A stretch of DNA of 64,000 bases from Ilyomonas sp965214235 (GCA_965214235.1 CBDCBH010000003.1:1364001-1428000), one strand, 5' to 3'. Positions 35,910 through 44,071 are shown, counted from the first letter of the stretch. A program made the numbers and translations. The notes: generated by a model from the sequence alone, not told the origin.

Positions 35910-37688
35910 CTACATCCTTTCCGGCACTTCAATTCCTAACAATTGCATGCCTGTTTTAATAACGGTTGAGGTTAATAAACAGATTTGTAAACGCAGTGTT
36001 TTCTTTTCTTCACTTTCTGCATTAGTTACCGAATGTTCGGTGTAAAAAGAATTGAATGTTTTGCAAAGATTGAAAACATAGATAGCAATTTTAGAAGGAT
36101 CGTACTCCTTAGCAGCTTCTGCAATAATGCTTTCAAACTGCTCCAACGATACAATGATTTTTTTTTCTAAAAACAATAAAGAAACATTTTGTAACGATGC
36201 CTTAATGGTGTAATCGTTCTTCCTCAAAATGCTTTTAATTCTTGCATGAGTGTATTGAATAAACGGACCAGTGAAGCCATGAAAATCTATGCTTTCTTCG
36301 GGGTTAAAAACCATGCGTTTTTTTGGATCAACACGAAGAATAAAAAATTTCAACGCGCCTAATCCGATAGTGTTATAAAGTTGGGTAAGCTCATCGGTTG
36401 TAAAATCGTTCACTTTGCCGAGTTCTTCCGTTTTTTGCTTCGCGATGTTTATCATCTCATCTATTAAATCATCTGCATCAACCACTGTTCCTTCGCGGCT
36501 TTTCATCTTGCCGGAAGGCAGTTCCACCATACCATAACTCAAATGATGAATGCCATAAGCAGAAGGCAAGCCTAACTTTTCGCAAATCAACTTCAATACC
36601 TTAAAATGATAGTTCTGTTCATCGCCCACAACATATATGCTTTGCTGCATTCCATACTCCTGTTGTTTTTGTTCTGCCAGCCCAATATCCTGTGTTATAT
36701 AAACAGAGGTTCCATCTTTCCGTTGTACCACTTTTTCATCTAAACCATCTTGTGTTAAATCAACCCAAACACTACTATCTTCTTTGGTATAAAATACGCC
36801 TTTCTGCAAGCCTTCTTGTATCAAATGTTTGCCCAATAAATAGGTGTTGCTTTCATAATATACAGTATCAAAATGGCTTCCAATGCGTTGGTAAGTTTCA
36901 TTAAAACCTTTATACACCCAGCTGTTCATTGTTTTCCAAAGTTCAATCACATCCGGCTTGCCCTGTTCCCAATCAATCAGCATTTGATGTGCGGCTTCCA
37001 TAATAGGCGCGCTTCGCTCGGCTTCTTCCTTTGTTTTTCCTTCATTAATTAATCGCTCTGCTTCTTTTTTATATTCCTCATTAAACTTCACATAATAATC
37101 GCCAACAAAATGGTCGCCTTTTGTGCCGGTGATTTCCGGCGTTGCGCCGTTGCCAAAGCGGCGCCAGGCAATCATGCTTTTGCTGATGTGAATACCACGA
37201 TCGTTCACCACGCAGGTTTTAATAACATCAGCTCCTTCGGCATTTAAAATTCCGGCAATGCTCCAGCCTAAAAAATTATTGCGAAGATGTCCTAAATGTA
37301 AAGGCTTATTGGTGTTGGGCGATGAATATTCAACCATCACACGATTGCCGCTTTTTTCTTTTACTCCATAAAATAAATGATTGTAATGATGAGATAGAAA
37401 TTGTACCCAATAGGTTTCAGAAATAGTAAGATTTAAGAAGCCTTTGATAACATTATAATGGCTGATGACGGATGGATGTTGTTGCACCAAAAACTCACCG
37501 ATTTCTTTGCCTAATACCTCCGGCGATTTTTTTATTTGTTTGGTAAAAGAAAACAAAACAAGAGTGTACTCGCCTTCAAATTCAGGCTTGGTTTCATTTA
37601 TATTGATAGACTTTTTTTCAAGATTAATATTGTATAAAGAATACAAAGCTTCAGCGGCTATGGTTTTTATTTGCGTAACAACACTCAT
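35910..37688 (-). CDS. argS: Arginyl-tRNA synthetase
   Basis: 592 residues from the ATG at 37688. The class I HIGH motif appears as SSPNTNKPLHLGHLRNN (about residues 115-131), and the KMSKS-equivalent is ELPSGKMKSREGTVV near 400. The additional N-terminal Add-1 domain (KSPEVLGKEIGEFLVQQHPS) recognises the tRNA D-loop. The anticodon-binding helical domain ends with MQLLGIEVPERM, the usual ArgS C-terminus. It charges tRNA-Arg in the cytoplasm. It lies alone between DUF4870 and gtrA. Confidence 0.97.
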   Translation of the reverse strand: MSVVTQIKTIAAEALYSLYNINLEKKSININETKPEFEGEYTLVLFSFTKQIKKSPEVLGKEIGEFLVQQHPSVISHYNVIKGFLNLTISETYWVQFLSHHYNHLFYGVKEKSGNRVMVEYSSPNTNKPLHLGHLRNNFLGWSIAGILNAEGADVIKTCVVNDRGIHISKSMIAWRRFGNGATPEITGTKGDHFVGDYYVKFNEEYKKEAERLINEGKTKEEAERSAPIMEAAHQMLIDWEQGKPDVIELWKTMNSWVYKGFNETYQRIGSHFDTVYYESNTYLLGKHLIQEGLQKGVFYTKEDSSVWVDLTQDGLDEKVVQRKDGTSVYITQDIGLAEQKQQEYGMQQSIYVVGDEQNYHFKVLKLICEKLGLPSAYGIHHLSYGMVELPSGKMKSREGTVVDADDLIDEMINIAKQKTEELGKVNDFTTDELTQLYNTIGLGALKFFILRVDPKKRMVFNPEESIDFHGFTGPFIQYTHARIKSILRKNDYTIKASLQNVSLLFLEKKIIVSLEQFESIIAEAAKEYDPSKIAIYVFNLCKTFNSFYTEHSVTNAESEEKKTLRLQICLLTSTVIKTGMQLLGIEVPERM

Positions 37689-37825
37689 ATAAAAAATTGA
37701 GGGCAAAAATAACTGATGATACCGTAATGCATCAACTGCAACTCATAACTAACCTGTAATAACCACCAATTGCCAGTTACCATCTGTTAACTTAACGCTT
37801 ACCTTCGCCGCTTCGTAAAAAAGGC

Positions 37826-38335
37826 ATGTACGCAGTTCATAACAGCATTAGAAACATTATTTTAAAAACGGTTGATTTTTTTTATCCGCCGTTTCGCAAA
37901 TTTATTCCTTTGCAAACCTTTCGCTATGCGGCTTGCGGCGGCGCCAACTTATTGTTTGATATTACAGTATTTGCGTTAAGCTATAATTTCATCTATCATA
38001 AACAAAATGTTGATTTGAGGTTTTATATTCTCAAGGCACCCACGGCTTCCTTGCTTACGGCTTCCTTTTTTTCATTCTTCACCGGCTTTTATCTAAGCCG
38101 TTATGTAGTATTTTCCCAATCGGCATTAAGACGCAGAACGCAATTGATCCGGTACTTTTTAATTGTACTGGTTTGTTTTTATCTCAATTATATTTTACTG
38201 TGGTTTTTCATTAAGTTTTTAGGTTGGTATCCAACACCGTCAAAAATTGTAACCACTGTGTTTGTAGTAACATTCAGCTATGTAAGTCAAACGTACTTTT
38301 CGTTTAGAATAAAAAAGAAGGAATCGCCTTTATAA
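37826..38335 (+). CDS. GtrA-like membrane protein
   Basis: 169 residues with four transmembrane helices. The GtrA signature is QTFRYAACGGANLLFDITVF near residue 32 and the FFTGFYLSRYVVFSQS loop near 87, with a basic end. Family members help flip undecaprenyl-linked sugars or otherwise serve cell-surface polysaccharide synthesis. It is not near glycosyltransferase genes here; it stands directly before the infA operon, about 145 bases away, without sharing its promoter. Confidence 0.87.
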   Translation: MYAVHNSIRNIILKTVDFFYPPFRKFIPLQTFRYAACGGANLLFDITVFALSYNFIYHKQNVDLRFYILKAPTASLLTASFFSFFTGFYLSRYVVFSQSALRRRTQLIRYFLIVLVCFYLNYILLWFFIKFLGWYPTPSKIVTTVFVVTFSYVSQTYFSFRIKKKESPL

Positions 38336-38435
38336 ACAAGAAAGTTAAGAGGCTTGTTTGGTAAAGAAGGTTTGTTTTTATTCTGAATTCTTTCATTGAG
38401 AACTGTAAAAAAGGAATCGTAAAATAATCTTAAAG

Positions 38436-38467
38436 TTTCCTTTTTTACTCTCAAAGCATTATCTTTG
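38436..38467 (+). promoter_or_regulatory. Promoter of the infA-rpmJ-rps operon
   Basis: A -7 box TATCTTTG (38460-38467) matches TAnnTTTG, with a TTTC -33 box at 38436-38439, 20 bases upstream. The start of transcription would fall about 8 bases before the infA ATG, a nearly leaderless mRNA. Confidence 0.75.
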
Positions 38468-38480
38468 CGCTCCCAAAAAT

Positions 38481-38699
38481 ATGTCTAAACAACCGCTGAT
38501 TAAACAAGATGGTGTTATTCTGGAAGCCTTGAGCAACGCAATGTTCCGGGTGAAGCTTGAAAACGGACACGAAATATTAGCTACCATTTCTGGAAAAATG
38601 CGGATGCACTATATTAGAATTTTACCGGGCGATAAAGTAGGTGTTGAAATGAGCCCGTACGATTTATCAAGAGGCAGAATCATTTTTCGATATAAATAA
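38481..38699 (+). CDS. infA: Translation initiation factor IF-1
   Basis: 72 residues, the normal length, with the S1-like fold: KQDGVILEALSNAMFRVKLENGHEILATISGKMR and the conserved RILPGDKVGVEMSPYDLSRGRI end. It binds the ribosomal A site during initiation. It heads the operon here and is not preceded by secY-map, which are its usual neighbours. The 5' leader is extremely short. TAGCTATAAGCCAAAAGCTG word repeats begin four bases after the stop codon. Confidence 0.97.
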   Translation: MSKQPLIKQDGVILEALSNAMFRVKLENGHEILATISGKMRMHYIRILPGDKVGVEMSPYDLSRGRIIFRYK

Positions 38700-38750
38700 A
38701 CAAATAGCTATAAGCCAAAAGCTGATAGCTACAAGCGAAATAAATAAGTT

Positions 38751-38867
38751 ATGAAAGTAAGAGCTTCTGTAAAAAAAAGAAGTGCAGATTGCAAAATTGT
38801 TCGTAGAAAAGGCAAGCTGTATATCATTAATAAAAAGAATCCCCGCTTTAAACAGCGTCAGGGATAA
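38751..38867 (+). CDS. rpmJ: Ribosomal protein bL36
   Basis: 38 residues, MKVRASVKKRSADCKIVRRK followed by GKLYIINKKNPRFKQRQG. This is the short zinc-type L36 pattern, but only one of the usual zinc-ligand cysteines is present (Cys 14). The other positions are occupied by Ser 11, Ile 27 and Arg 33, so it is the zinc-free (C-minus) form. It lies between infA and rpsM as in the standard alpha operon. A strong AT-rich word repeat (ATTAAAAATTAAAAATTAAA) follows the gene. Confidence 0.95.
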   Translation: MKVRASVKKRSADCKIVRRKGKLYIINKKNPRFKQRQG

Positions 38868-38932
38868 GTATTGTTAATTGGCTCTTGGTACGGGTCAATT
38901 AAAAATTAAAAATTAAAAATCAGAAAATAATT

Positions 38933-39313
38933 ATGGCTCGTATTGCCGGTATTGATTTACCTAAAAACAAAAGAGGCGAAATCGGACTCACTTATATTTA
39001 TGGTATCGGTCGTTCAAGGGCGCAGTATATCTTAGATAAAGCCAGTGTGGATTACGATAAAAAAGTAAATCAGTGGAATGACGATGAGCAGGCGGCTATC
39101 CGTAACATCGTTACTAATGAGTTTAAGGTAGAAGGTCAGCTTCGCAGTGAAGTGCAGATGAATATTAAGCGGTTACTCGATATCGCTTGTTATCGTGGTT
39201 TGCGTCATCGCAAGGGCTTGCCCGTCCGTGGTCAGCGCACGCGTACCAACAGCCGTACTCGTAAGGGTAAACGTAAAACGGTAGCAGGTAAAAAGAAAGC
39301 ACCGAAAAAATAA
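38933..39313 (+). CDS. rpsM: Ribosomal protein uS13
   Basis: 126 residues. Typical: ARIAGIDLPKNKRGEIGLTY, IYGIGRSRAQYIL, the SEVQMNIKRLLDIACYRGLR helix and the basic tail GLPVRGQRTRTNSRTRKGKR. It sits in the small-subunit head and contacts tRNA and uS19. It is the third gene of the operon. A structured spacer of 175 bases separates it from rpsK. Confidence 0.97.
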   Translation: MARIAGIDLPKNKRGEIGLTYIYGIGRSRAQYILDKASVDYDKKVNQWNDDEQAAIRNIVTNEFKVEGQLRSEVQMNIKRLLDIACYRGLRHRKGLPVRGQRTRTNSRTRKGKRKTVAGKKKAPKK

Positions 39314-39319
39314 TTATCG

Positions 39320-39346
39320 AGCATTACGGGCTAAGTGCGTAATGCT
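39320..39346 (+). promoter_or_regulatory. Hairpin after rpsM
   Basis: A 9-bp stem AGCATTACG / CGTAATGCT with a 9-base loop follows the rpsM stop by seven bases. There is no proper U-run, so it is more likely an mRNA-processing or stabilising hairpin than a terminator. Confidence 0.5.
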
Positions 39347-39406
39347 TTGTTATATCTGGAAAACGCCGGATGTTATCAATAAAAAAGGTAACGGAGGGTT
39401 TGCCAG

Positions 39407-39467
39407 GTCTCGCTCTATATTCGGGCGGGATTTTGTTTTATAAAACAGCGTCCGCCTTAGGCGAGAC
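39407..39467 (+). promoter_or_regulatory. Nested long hairpin before rpsK
   Basis: The outer stem GTCTCGC (39407-39413) / GCGAGAC (39461-39467), a middle stem GGCGG (39424-39428) / CCGCC (39452-39456) and an inner self-complementary GTTTTATAAAAC form one 61-base hairpin ending 21 bases before the rpsK ATG. It may be a ribosomal-protein leader or a dispersed repeat. Confidence 0.5.
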
Positions 39468-39488
39468 AAGATTACCTATTTATTTTTT

Positions 39489-39896
39489 ATGGCAAAAGCA
39501 CAACAACAAAACAGCGCAAAAGCCGCTGCAAAAAAAAGAATTGTAAAAGTAGATGCTTACGGCGATGCCCACATCAGCGCTACTTTTAATAACGTTATCA
39601 TTTCTCTTACCAACAAGCAGGGTCAGGTAATCAGTTGGTCGTCTGCGGGTAAAATGGGCTTCAAAGGCTCCAAGAAAAACACGCCATACGCTGCGCAGGT
39701 AGCTTCGCAAGATGCCGCAAAAGTGGCTGTAGATGCAGGTTTGAAAAGAGTAGATGTATATGTGAAAGGCCCCGGTGCCGGTCGCGAAGGCGCCATTCGC
39801 GCACTTACGCAAAACGGTATTGAAGTAACCATGATTAAAGATATTACACCGCTGCCACATAACGGCTGTCGTCCTCCTAAAAAGAGAAGAGTATAA
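39489..39896 (+). CDS. rpsK: Ribosomal protein uS11
   Basis: 135 residues. Typical: GDAHISATFNNVIISLTNKQGQVISWSSAG, FKGSKKNTPYAAQVA, VKGPGAGREGAIRAL and the C-terminal TPLPHNGCRPPKKRRV. It belongs to the platform of the small subunit near the mRNA exit. The N-terminus is lengthened by a lysine/alanine/glutamine segment common in Bacteroidetes. GATTTGTGATT word repeats begin about ten bases after the stop. Confidence 0.97.
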   Translation: MAKAQQQNSAKAAAKKRIVKVDAYGDAHISATFNNVIISLTNKQGQVISWSSAGKMGFKGSKKNTPYAAQVASQDAAKVAVDAGLKRVDVYVKGPGAGREGAIRALTQNGIEVTMIKDITPLPHNGCRPPKKRRV

Positions 39897-39979
39897 ACGG
39901 TTTTTGATTTGTGATTGCAGATTTTTGATTTTCATACCCGCAATCATACTTCATAAATCCAAAATCATAAATCATACTG

Positions 39980-40018
39980 GACACCTGATTCATTTTAGAT
40001 TTTTATCGATCAGGTGTC
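39980..40018 (+). promoter_or_regulatory. Perfect 10-bp hairpin before rpsD
   Basis: GACACCTGAT (39980-39989) / ATCAGGTGTC (40009-40018) enclose a 19-base AT-rich loop. The hairpin ends 32 bases upstream of the rpsD ATG. S4 is the usual autoregulator of this operon, so a leader bound by S4 is a reasonable hypothesis, though not shown. Confidence 0.5.
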
Positions 40019-40050
40019 GTCATTAAAAAATCAAAAAAAGAAGATAACAA

Positions 40051-40656
40051 ATGGCACGTTACACAGGTCCGAAAACCAGGATAAGCCGCATATTCGGCGA
40101 GCCGATTTTAGGCAATGGAAAATGGTTAACTAAAACCAGCAATCCGCCCGGTCAGCATGGCGCAACGAAAAAGCGAAAAGCGCCCGGTGAGTATGCATTA
40201 CAGTTAAAAGAAAAGCAAAAAGCAAAGTACACCTATGGAGTATTAGAGCGCCAGTTTAGAAATACTTTTGTAGAGGCGTCCCGTATGAAAGGTGTAACCG
40301 GTGAAAACTTAATTAAGATTTTAGAAGCCCGGTTAGATAATGCTGTATTTCGCATGGGCATTGCCCCTTCTCGCCCGGCAGCCCGCCAGTTAGTGAGCCA
40401 TAAGCACGTAACCGTAAATGACAATGTTGTAAACATTCCGTCTTACCAATTAAAGGCCGGTGATATTATTGGATTAAAAGAAAAAGCGTTGAATAATACT
40501 TCCATCACCAGCCAGATTCGCGGACGCAACCCGAAGTTCTCATGGCTTGATTGGAATGATGCTGAAAAACGCGGCACGTTCATTACTTATCCCGAACGTG
40601 AAAGTGTTCCCGAAAACATCAAGGAACAATTAATTGTGGAGTTATACAGTAAATAA
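40051..40656 (+). CDS. rpsD: Ribosomal protein uS4
   Basis: 201 residues. Typical: ARYTGPKTRISRIFGEPILG, NPPGQHGATKKRKAPGEYALQLKEKQ, then the S4 RNA-binding motif LDNAVFRMGIAPSRPAARQLVSHKHVTVN near residue 95 and ITYPERESVPENIKEQLIVELYSK at the end. There is no zinc cluster. It is the primary 16S rRNA-binding protein of the body domain and a known translational repressor of the alpha operon in other bacteria. Confidence 0.97.
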   Translation: MARYTGPKTRISRIFGEPILGNGKWLTKTSNPPGQHGATKKRKAPGEYALQLKEKQKAKYTYGVLERQFRNTFVEASRMKGVTGENLIKILEARLDNAVFRMGIAPSRPAARQLVSHKHVTVNDNVVNIPSYQLKAGDIIGLKEKALNNTSITSQIRGRNPKFSWLDWNDAEKRGTFITYPERESVPENIKEQLIVELYSK

Positions 40657-40753
40657 AACCCTATCCACTAAAAGGGAGTTTGAAAAATAGTTATAAATTA
40701 ATAAATCGTCCGAAAGTCCCTTCAGGGATTTAGGGCTTCATACAGCTTTGAAT

Positions 40754-41755
40754 ATGGCAATATTAAACTTTCAGAAACCCGACAAAATTGTTCTGCAAAA
40801 AGTAACCGATTTTGAAGGTCAGTTCGAATTTCGCCCGCTTGAACCCGGCTATGGTTTAACCATTGGCAATGCATTGCGCAGAGTGTTATTAAGTTCTCTC
40901 GAAGGCTATGCGATTGTAGGCATTAAAATAGAAGGCGTAGATCATGAGTTTGCAACCATTAAAGGCGTGACCGAAGATGTAACCGAAATGATTTTAAACC
41001 TGAAACAAGTTCGCTTTAAAAAGAATAGCGACCAGGAGGTTCAGAGCGAAAAAATTTCTCTTTCTATCCGCAATAAAACCGAATTTACCGCAGCAAATAT
41101 TGCTGAAGCAACGCAAATGTTTGAGCTGATGAACCCCGAACTGGTGATTTGCACATTGGATGGTTCTGCTAAGTTAGATATAGAACTAACCATCGCAAAA
41201 GGTCGCGGCTATGTTCCTGCAGAAGAGAATAAAGTAAAAGATTCTTTATTCGGTTATATTCCTATTGATTCTATTCACACACCGATTAAGAACGTAAAAT
41301 ATGGTGTTGAAAATTATCGTGTAGAGCAACGCACTGACTATGAAAAACTAATGCTGGAAGTTTCTACCGATGGTACCATCAACCCTGAAGATGCGGTAAA
41401 GCAGGCATCACGTATTCTCATTCAACATCTCATGATCATAACAGATGAGAATATCACATTTGATAGTAAAGAAGACAAGAAAGAAGATGTTGTTGATGAA
41501 CAAGTGCTTCAGCTTCGAAAAGTGTTAAAAACTCCCCTGGAAGATTTAGATCTTTCCGTACGTGCCTTTAACTGCTTAAAAGCTGCGAAGATTAATTCAT
41601 TGAGCGAATTGGTTCAATATGAGCAGGAAGACTTGATGAAGTTTCGCAATTTTGGTCAAAAATCATTAAGTGAGATTGATCAGGTACTTCACGAAAGAGG
41701 CTTGCAATTCGGGATGGATTTACATAAAATGGGCTTAGACGATATTGATAAATAA
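40754..41755 (+). CDS. rpoA: RNA polymerase alpha subunit
   Basis: 333 residues from the ATG at 40754. The N-terminal assembly domain has FRPLEPGYGLTIGNALRRVLLSSLEGYA and VTEDVTEMILNLKQVRFK. The C-terminal helix-hairpin-helix domain is LEDLDLSVRAFNCLKAAKINSLSELV with KFRNFGQKSLSEI. The dimer of alpha starts polymerase assembly, and its C-terminal domain contacts UP elements and activators. A strong terminator (41758-41794) follows, so rplQ is partly separated. Confidence 0.98.
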   Translation: MAILNFQKPDKIVLQKVTDFEGQFEFRPLEPGYGLTIGNALRRVLLSSLEGYAIVGIKIEGVDHEFATIKGVTEDVTEMILNLKQVRFKKNSDQEVQSEKISLSIRNKTEFTAANIAEATQMFELMNPELVICTLDGSAKLDIELTIAKGRGYVPAEENKVKDSLFGYIPIDSIHTPIKNVKYGVENYRVEQRTDYEKLMLEVSTDGTINPEDAVKQASRILIQHLMIITDENITFDSKEDKKEDVVDEQVLQLRKVLKTPLEDLDLSVRAFNCLKAAKINSLSELVQYEQEDLMKFRNFGQKSLSEIDQVLHERGLQFGMDLHKMGLDDIDK

Positions 41756-41757
41756 AT

Positions 41758-41794
41758 AAAAGCCCCCGACTCCTAAAGAGAATTGGGGGCTTTT
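41758..41794 (+). terminator. Terminator between rpoA and rplQ
   Basis: AAAAGCCCCC (41758-41767) / GGGGGCTTTT (41785-41794), a 10-bp stem with inner CTC/GAG pairs and a T-run. It lies inside the classic rpoA-rplQ pair, so it should reduce or uncouple rplQ transcription. Confidence 0.8.
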
Positions 41795-41914
41795 ACTATA
41801 TAAACATTTTTATTCATAAGGAAAAGTTTTAAACTCCCCTTTAGGAGTTAGAAGCTTATTTCTCTCTTTTGCAATTCCCGGCACGGTGCAGAAGAACTTT
41901 AAATTAAAACAGCC

Positions 41915-42475
41915 ATGCGTCACGGAGACAAGATCAACAATTTAGGTAGAAAAAAAGCGCACAAAGATGCGTTACTTGCCAACTTGGGCAGCCAATTAAT
42001 CGTTCATAAACGTATTGTAACCACACTGGCAAAAGCAAAGGTGTTACGTACATACATTGAACCTTTAATTACCAGAACAAAGCATACTGATAACGAAACG
42101 GTTATCAGCCATAATCATAGAATTGTGTTTAGCTATCTACACGATAAATCAGCCGTAAAAGAATTGTTTACCGTAGTAGGACCGAAGGTAGCCAGCCGTC
42201 CCGGTGGTTATACGCGTATCATTAAACTTGGTATTCGGGTAGGCGATAATGCTGAAAAAGCTATGATTGAATTGGTTGATTTTAATGAGATATACGGCAA
42301 AAACATCGCTGCTGCTTCCGAACCAGCACGCAGAACACGTCGTGGTCGTGGTGGTGCAAAAACAAACGCACCTGCACAACAACCAACAACAGAATCGCCA
42401 ATGGTTACAAATGAAACAGCAAGCGGTGAACCCGCTACTGATGTGGCGCCAACGGAAGAAAAGCCGGCAGAATAA
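41915..42475 (+). CDS. rplQ: Ribosomal protein bL17 with extended C-terminus
   Basis: 186 residues. The L17 core (about residues 1-125) has MRHGDKINNLGRKKAHKDALLANLGSQL, RTYIEPLITRTK and VGPKVASRPGGYTRIIKLGIRVGDNAEKAMIELV. It is followed by a 60-residue tail rich in Arg/Gly then Ala/Thr/Pro/Glu (RRTRRGRGGAK). Such tails are typical of Bacteroidetes L17 and probably disordered. L17 lies at the peptide exit side of the large subunit. The gene has its own strong terminator downstream. Confidence 0.96.
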   Translation: MRHGDKINNLGRKKAHKDALLANLGSQLIVHKRIVTTLAKAKVLRTYIEPLITRTKHTDNETVISHNHRIVFSYLHDKSAVKELFTVVGPKVASRPGGYTRIIKLGIRVGDNAEKAMIELVDFNEIYGKNIAAASEPARRTRRGRGGAKTNAPAQQPTTESPMVTNETASGEPATDVAPTEEKPAE

Positions 42476-42499
42476 GGAATATCAGATGTAGGATAATAG

Positions 42500-42534
42500 A
42501 AAGGCAAAACCATTTATTGATTTTGCCTTTTTTA
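42500..42534 (+). terminator. Terminator of the ribosomal operon
   Basis: AAAGGCAAAA (42500-42509) / TTTTGCCTTT (42521-42530) with an 11-base loop and a T-run to 42534. Confidence 0.88.
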
Positions 42535-42676
42535 ATGATTTTTAAATAGTCTCATTAAAAAAACCACAAACTCCAGACTTCCAGTTGAAAATTCTCTATC
42601 AATAATGCACTTTGTTTTTTCAATAATAAATAAGTAGATTAAATAGAAATTAAAATGAAAAAAACCAAACCAAAAA

Positions 42677-42707
42677 TTTGCGTATGTAAAAAAATAATTT
42701 ATTTTCG
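42677..42707 (+). promoter_or_regulatory. Promoter with no ORF downstream
   Basis: TTTG (42677-42680), 19 bases, TATTTTCG (42700-42707): close to the Bacteroidetes consensus with ideal spacing. The region after it has no gene before the convergent ruvB. Confidence 0.6.
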
Positions 42708-42713
42708 CACCAG

Positions 42714-42908
42714 AAAATAATGATTCTACCGTTTTTTCTTTTTTTACGCACACGCACCGAGGGGCTGCAACCAAGCTGACTAACTTATCACTATTAGCTG
42801 TTATCTGGTTTTAGCTGCCATACTACCCAAACTATACTGATACCAAAATTATTTCTCCAACCAAGTTGTGTTCTTACTATACTTTCTTGTAAGAACACAG
42901 CTTTTTTT
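42714..42908 (+). ncRNA. Candidate small RNA of about 190 bases
   Basis: The segment is bounded by the promoter at 42677-42707 and by a strong intrinsic terminator: AAGTTGTGTTCTTAC (42863-42877) / GTAAGAACACAGCTT (42889-42903), one mismatch, then a run of T to 42908. The rplQ operon already ends at 42534, so this terminator must serve another transcript. The only frame inside is a 19-codon one starting at 42720 (MILPFFLFLRTRTEGLQPS). The function and even expression are unproven; the family was not recognised. Confidence 0.45.
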
Positions 42909-42934
42909 ATAAAGAACACCTTTGTATTATTCAA

Positions 42935-43978
42935 TCAAATGCCAAATAAAGTGTTCGGGCTGTTTCCTTTATTTTGATAGCCTTCTTTTTTTAAATGACT
43001 GTAAGCTTTATAAGTTACTTCTCTGCCACGTGGTGTACGTTGCAAAAAACCTTCCTGAATTAAAAAAGGCTCATATACTTCTTCCAAAGTTCCCGGCTCT
43101 TCGCCAACAGCTGTTGCTATGGTTGTAATGCCAACAGGCCCGCCCTTAAATTTTTCAATAATAGTGCTTAAAATCCTGTTGTCCATTTCATCCAAACCAT
43201 ACTCATCCACATTTAAAGCGTGTAACGCATGTTGGGTAATACCAATGTCTATCTGACCATCATTTAACACCTGCGCAAAGTCGCGCACGCGGCGCAGCAA
43301 GCCATTGGCAATGCGCGGCGTACCACGGCTTCTGCCAGCAATTTCCATCGCTGCATCAGCTGTAGTGCCCGTATTTAAAATACCTGCACTTCTGATAATA
43401 ATTTTTTGCAACACATCTGCCGTGTAGTATTGCAGTCTTGCTTTAATGCCAAAGCGCGAAAGCAGCGGCGCCGTTAATAAACCACTGCGTGTTGTTGCTC
43501 CAATTAAAGTAAAAGGCTGAAGATTTAATTGAATGCTTCTTGCATTAGGACCGCTATCAATCAAAATGTCTATGCGATAGTCTTCCATCGCGGCATATAA
43601 GTATTCTTCTACAACGGTGCTTAAACGATGTATTTCATCAATAAACAAAACATCATTCTTTTCTAAGTTGGTTAGCAAACCGGCAAGGTCGCCGGGCTTT
43701 TCAATCACTGGTCCTGATGTTTCTTTTATATTCACACCCAGCTCATTTGCAACAATGCGGCTTAGCGTGGTTTTACCCAAACCCGGAGGTCCGTGAAACA
43801 AAACATGATCGAGTGCATCACCACGCATTTTGGCAGCTTTGATAAAAATGCGCAGGTTTTCAATAATAGTTGACTGCCCGGAAAAGTCATCAATTTCCGT
43901 AGGACGTATTGTATTTTCAAACTCTTTTTCTACTGGCGAAAGAGTTTCTTTTTCTGATTGTAAATTAGGATTTGCCAT
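42935..43978 (-). CDS. ruvB: Holliday junction branch migration ATPase RuvB
   Basis: 347 residues. Walker A is GPPGLGKTTLSRIVA near residue 65, Walker B VLFIDEIHRLS near 110, sensor 1 LIGATTRSGLL near 160, then the winged-helix end with IGITTIATAVGEEPGTLEEVYEPFLIQEGFL and TPRGREVT. RuvB hexamers on both arms of a RuvA-bound junction drive migration in recombinational repair. No ruvA or ruvC is adjacent. A TTTGTTTTTACTGCACTTT element on the minus strand lies 50 bases upstream of the ATG. Confidence 0.97.
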   Translation of the reverse strand: MANPNLQSEKETLSPVEKEFENTIRPTEIDDFSGQSTIIENLRIFIKAAKMRGDALDHVLFHGPPGLGKTTLSRIVANELGVNIKETSGPVIEKPGDLAGLLTNLEKNDVLFIDEIHRLSTVVEEYLYAAMEDYRIDILIDSGPNARSIQLNLQPFTLIGATTRSGLLTAPLLSRFGIKARLQYYTADVLQKIIIRSAGILNTGTTADAAMEIAGRSRGTPRIANGLLRRVRDFAQVLNDGQIDIGITQHALHALNVDEYGLDEMDNRILSTIIEKFKGGPVGITTIATAVGEEPGTLEEVYEPFLIQEGFLQRTPRGREVTYKAYSHLKKEGYQNKGNSPNTLFGI

Positions 43979-44071
43979 AACTAAAAGAATTAGTAAAACT
44001 ACGAAATATAAAAGTGCAGTAAAAACAAACCCTTTATTTTAAATATTCTTTTCAATGAATAAAAACATCTT

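Noticed and set aside
42208..42513. Minus-strand frame opposite the L17 tail
   Set aside because: A shadow of the low-complexity C-terminus of rplQ.
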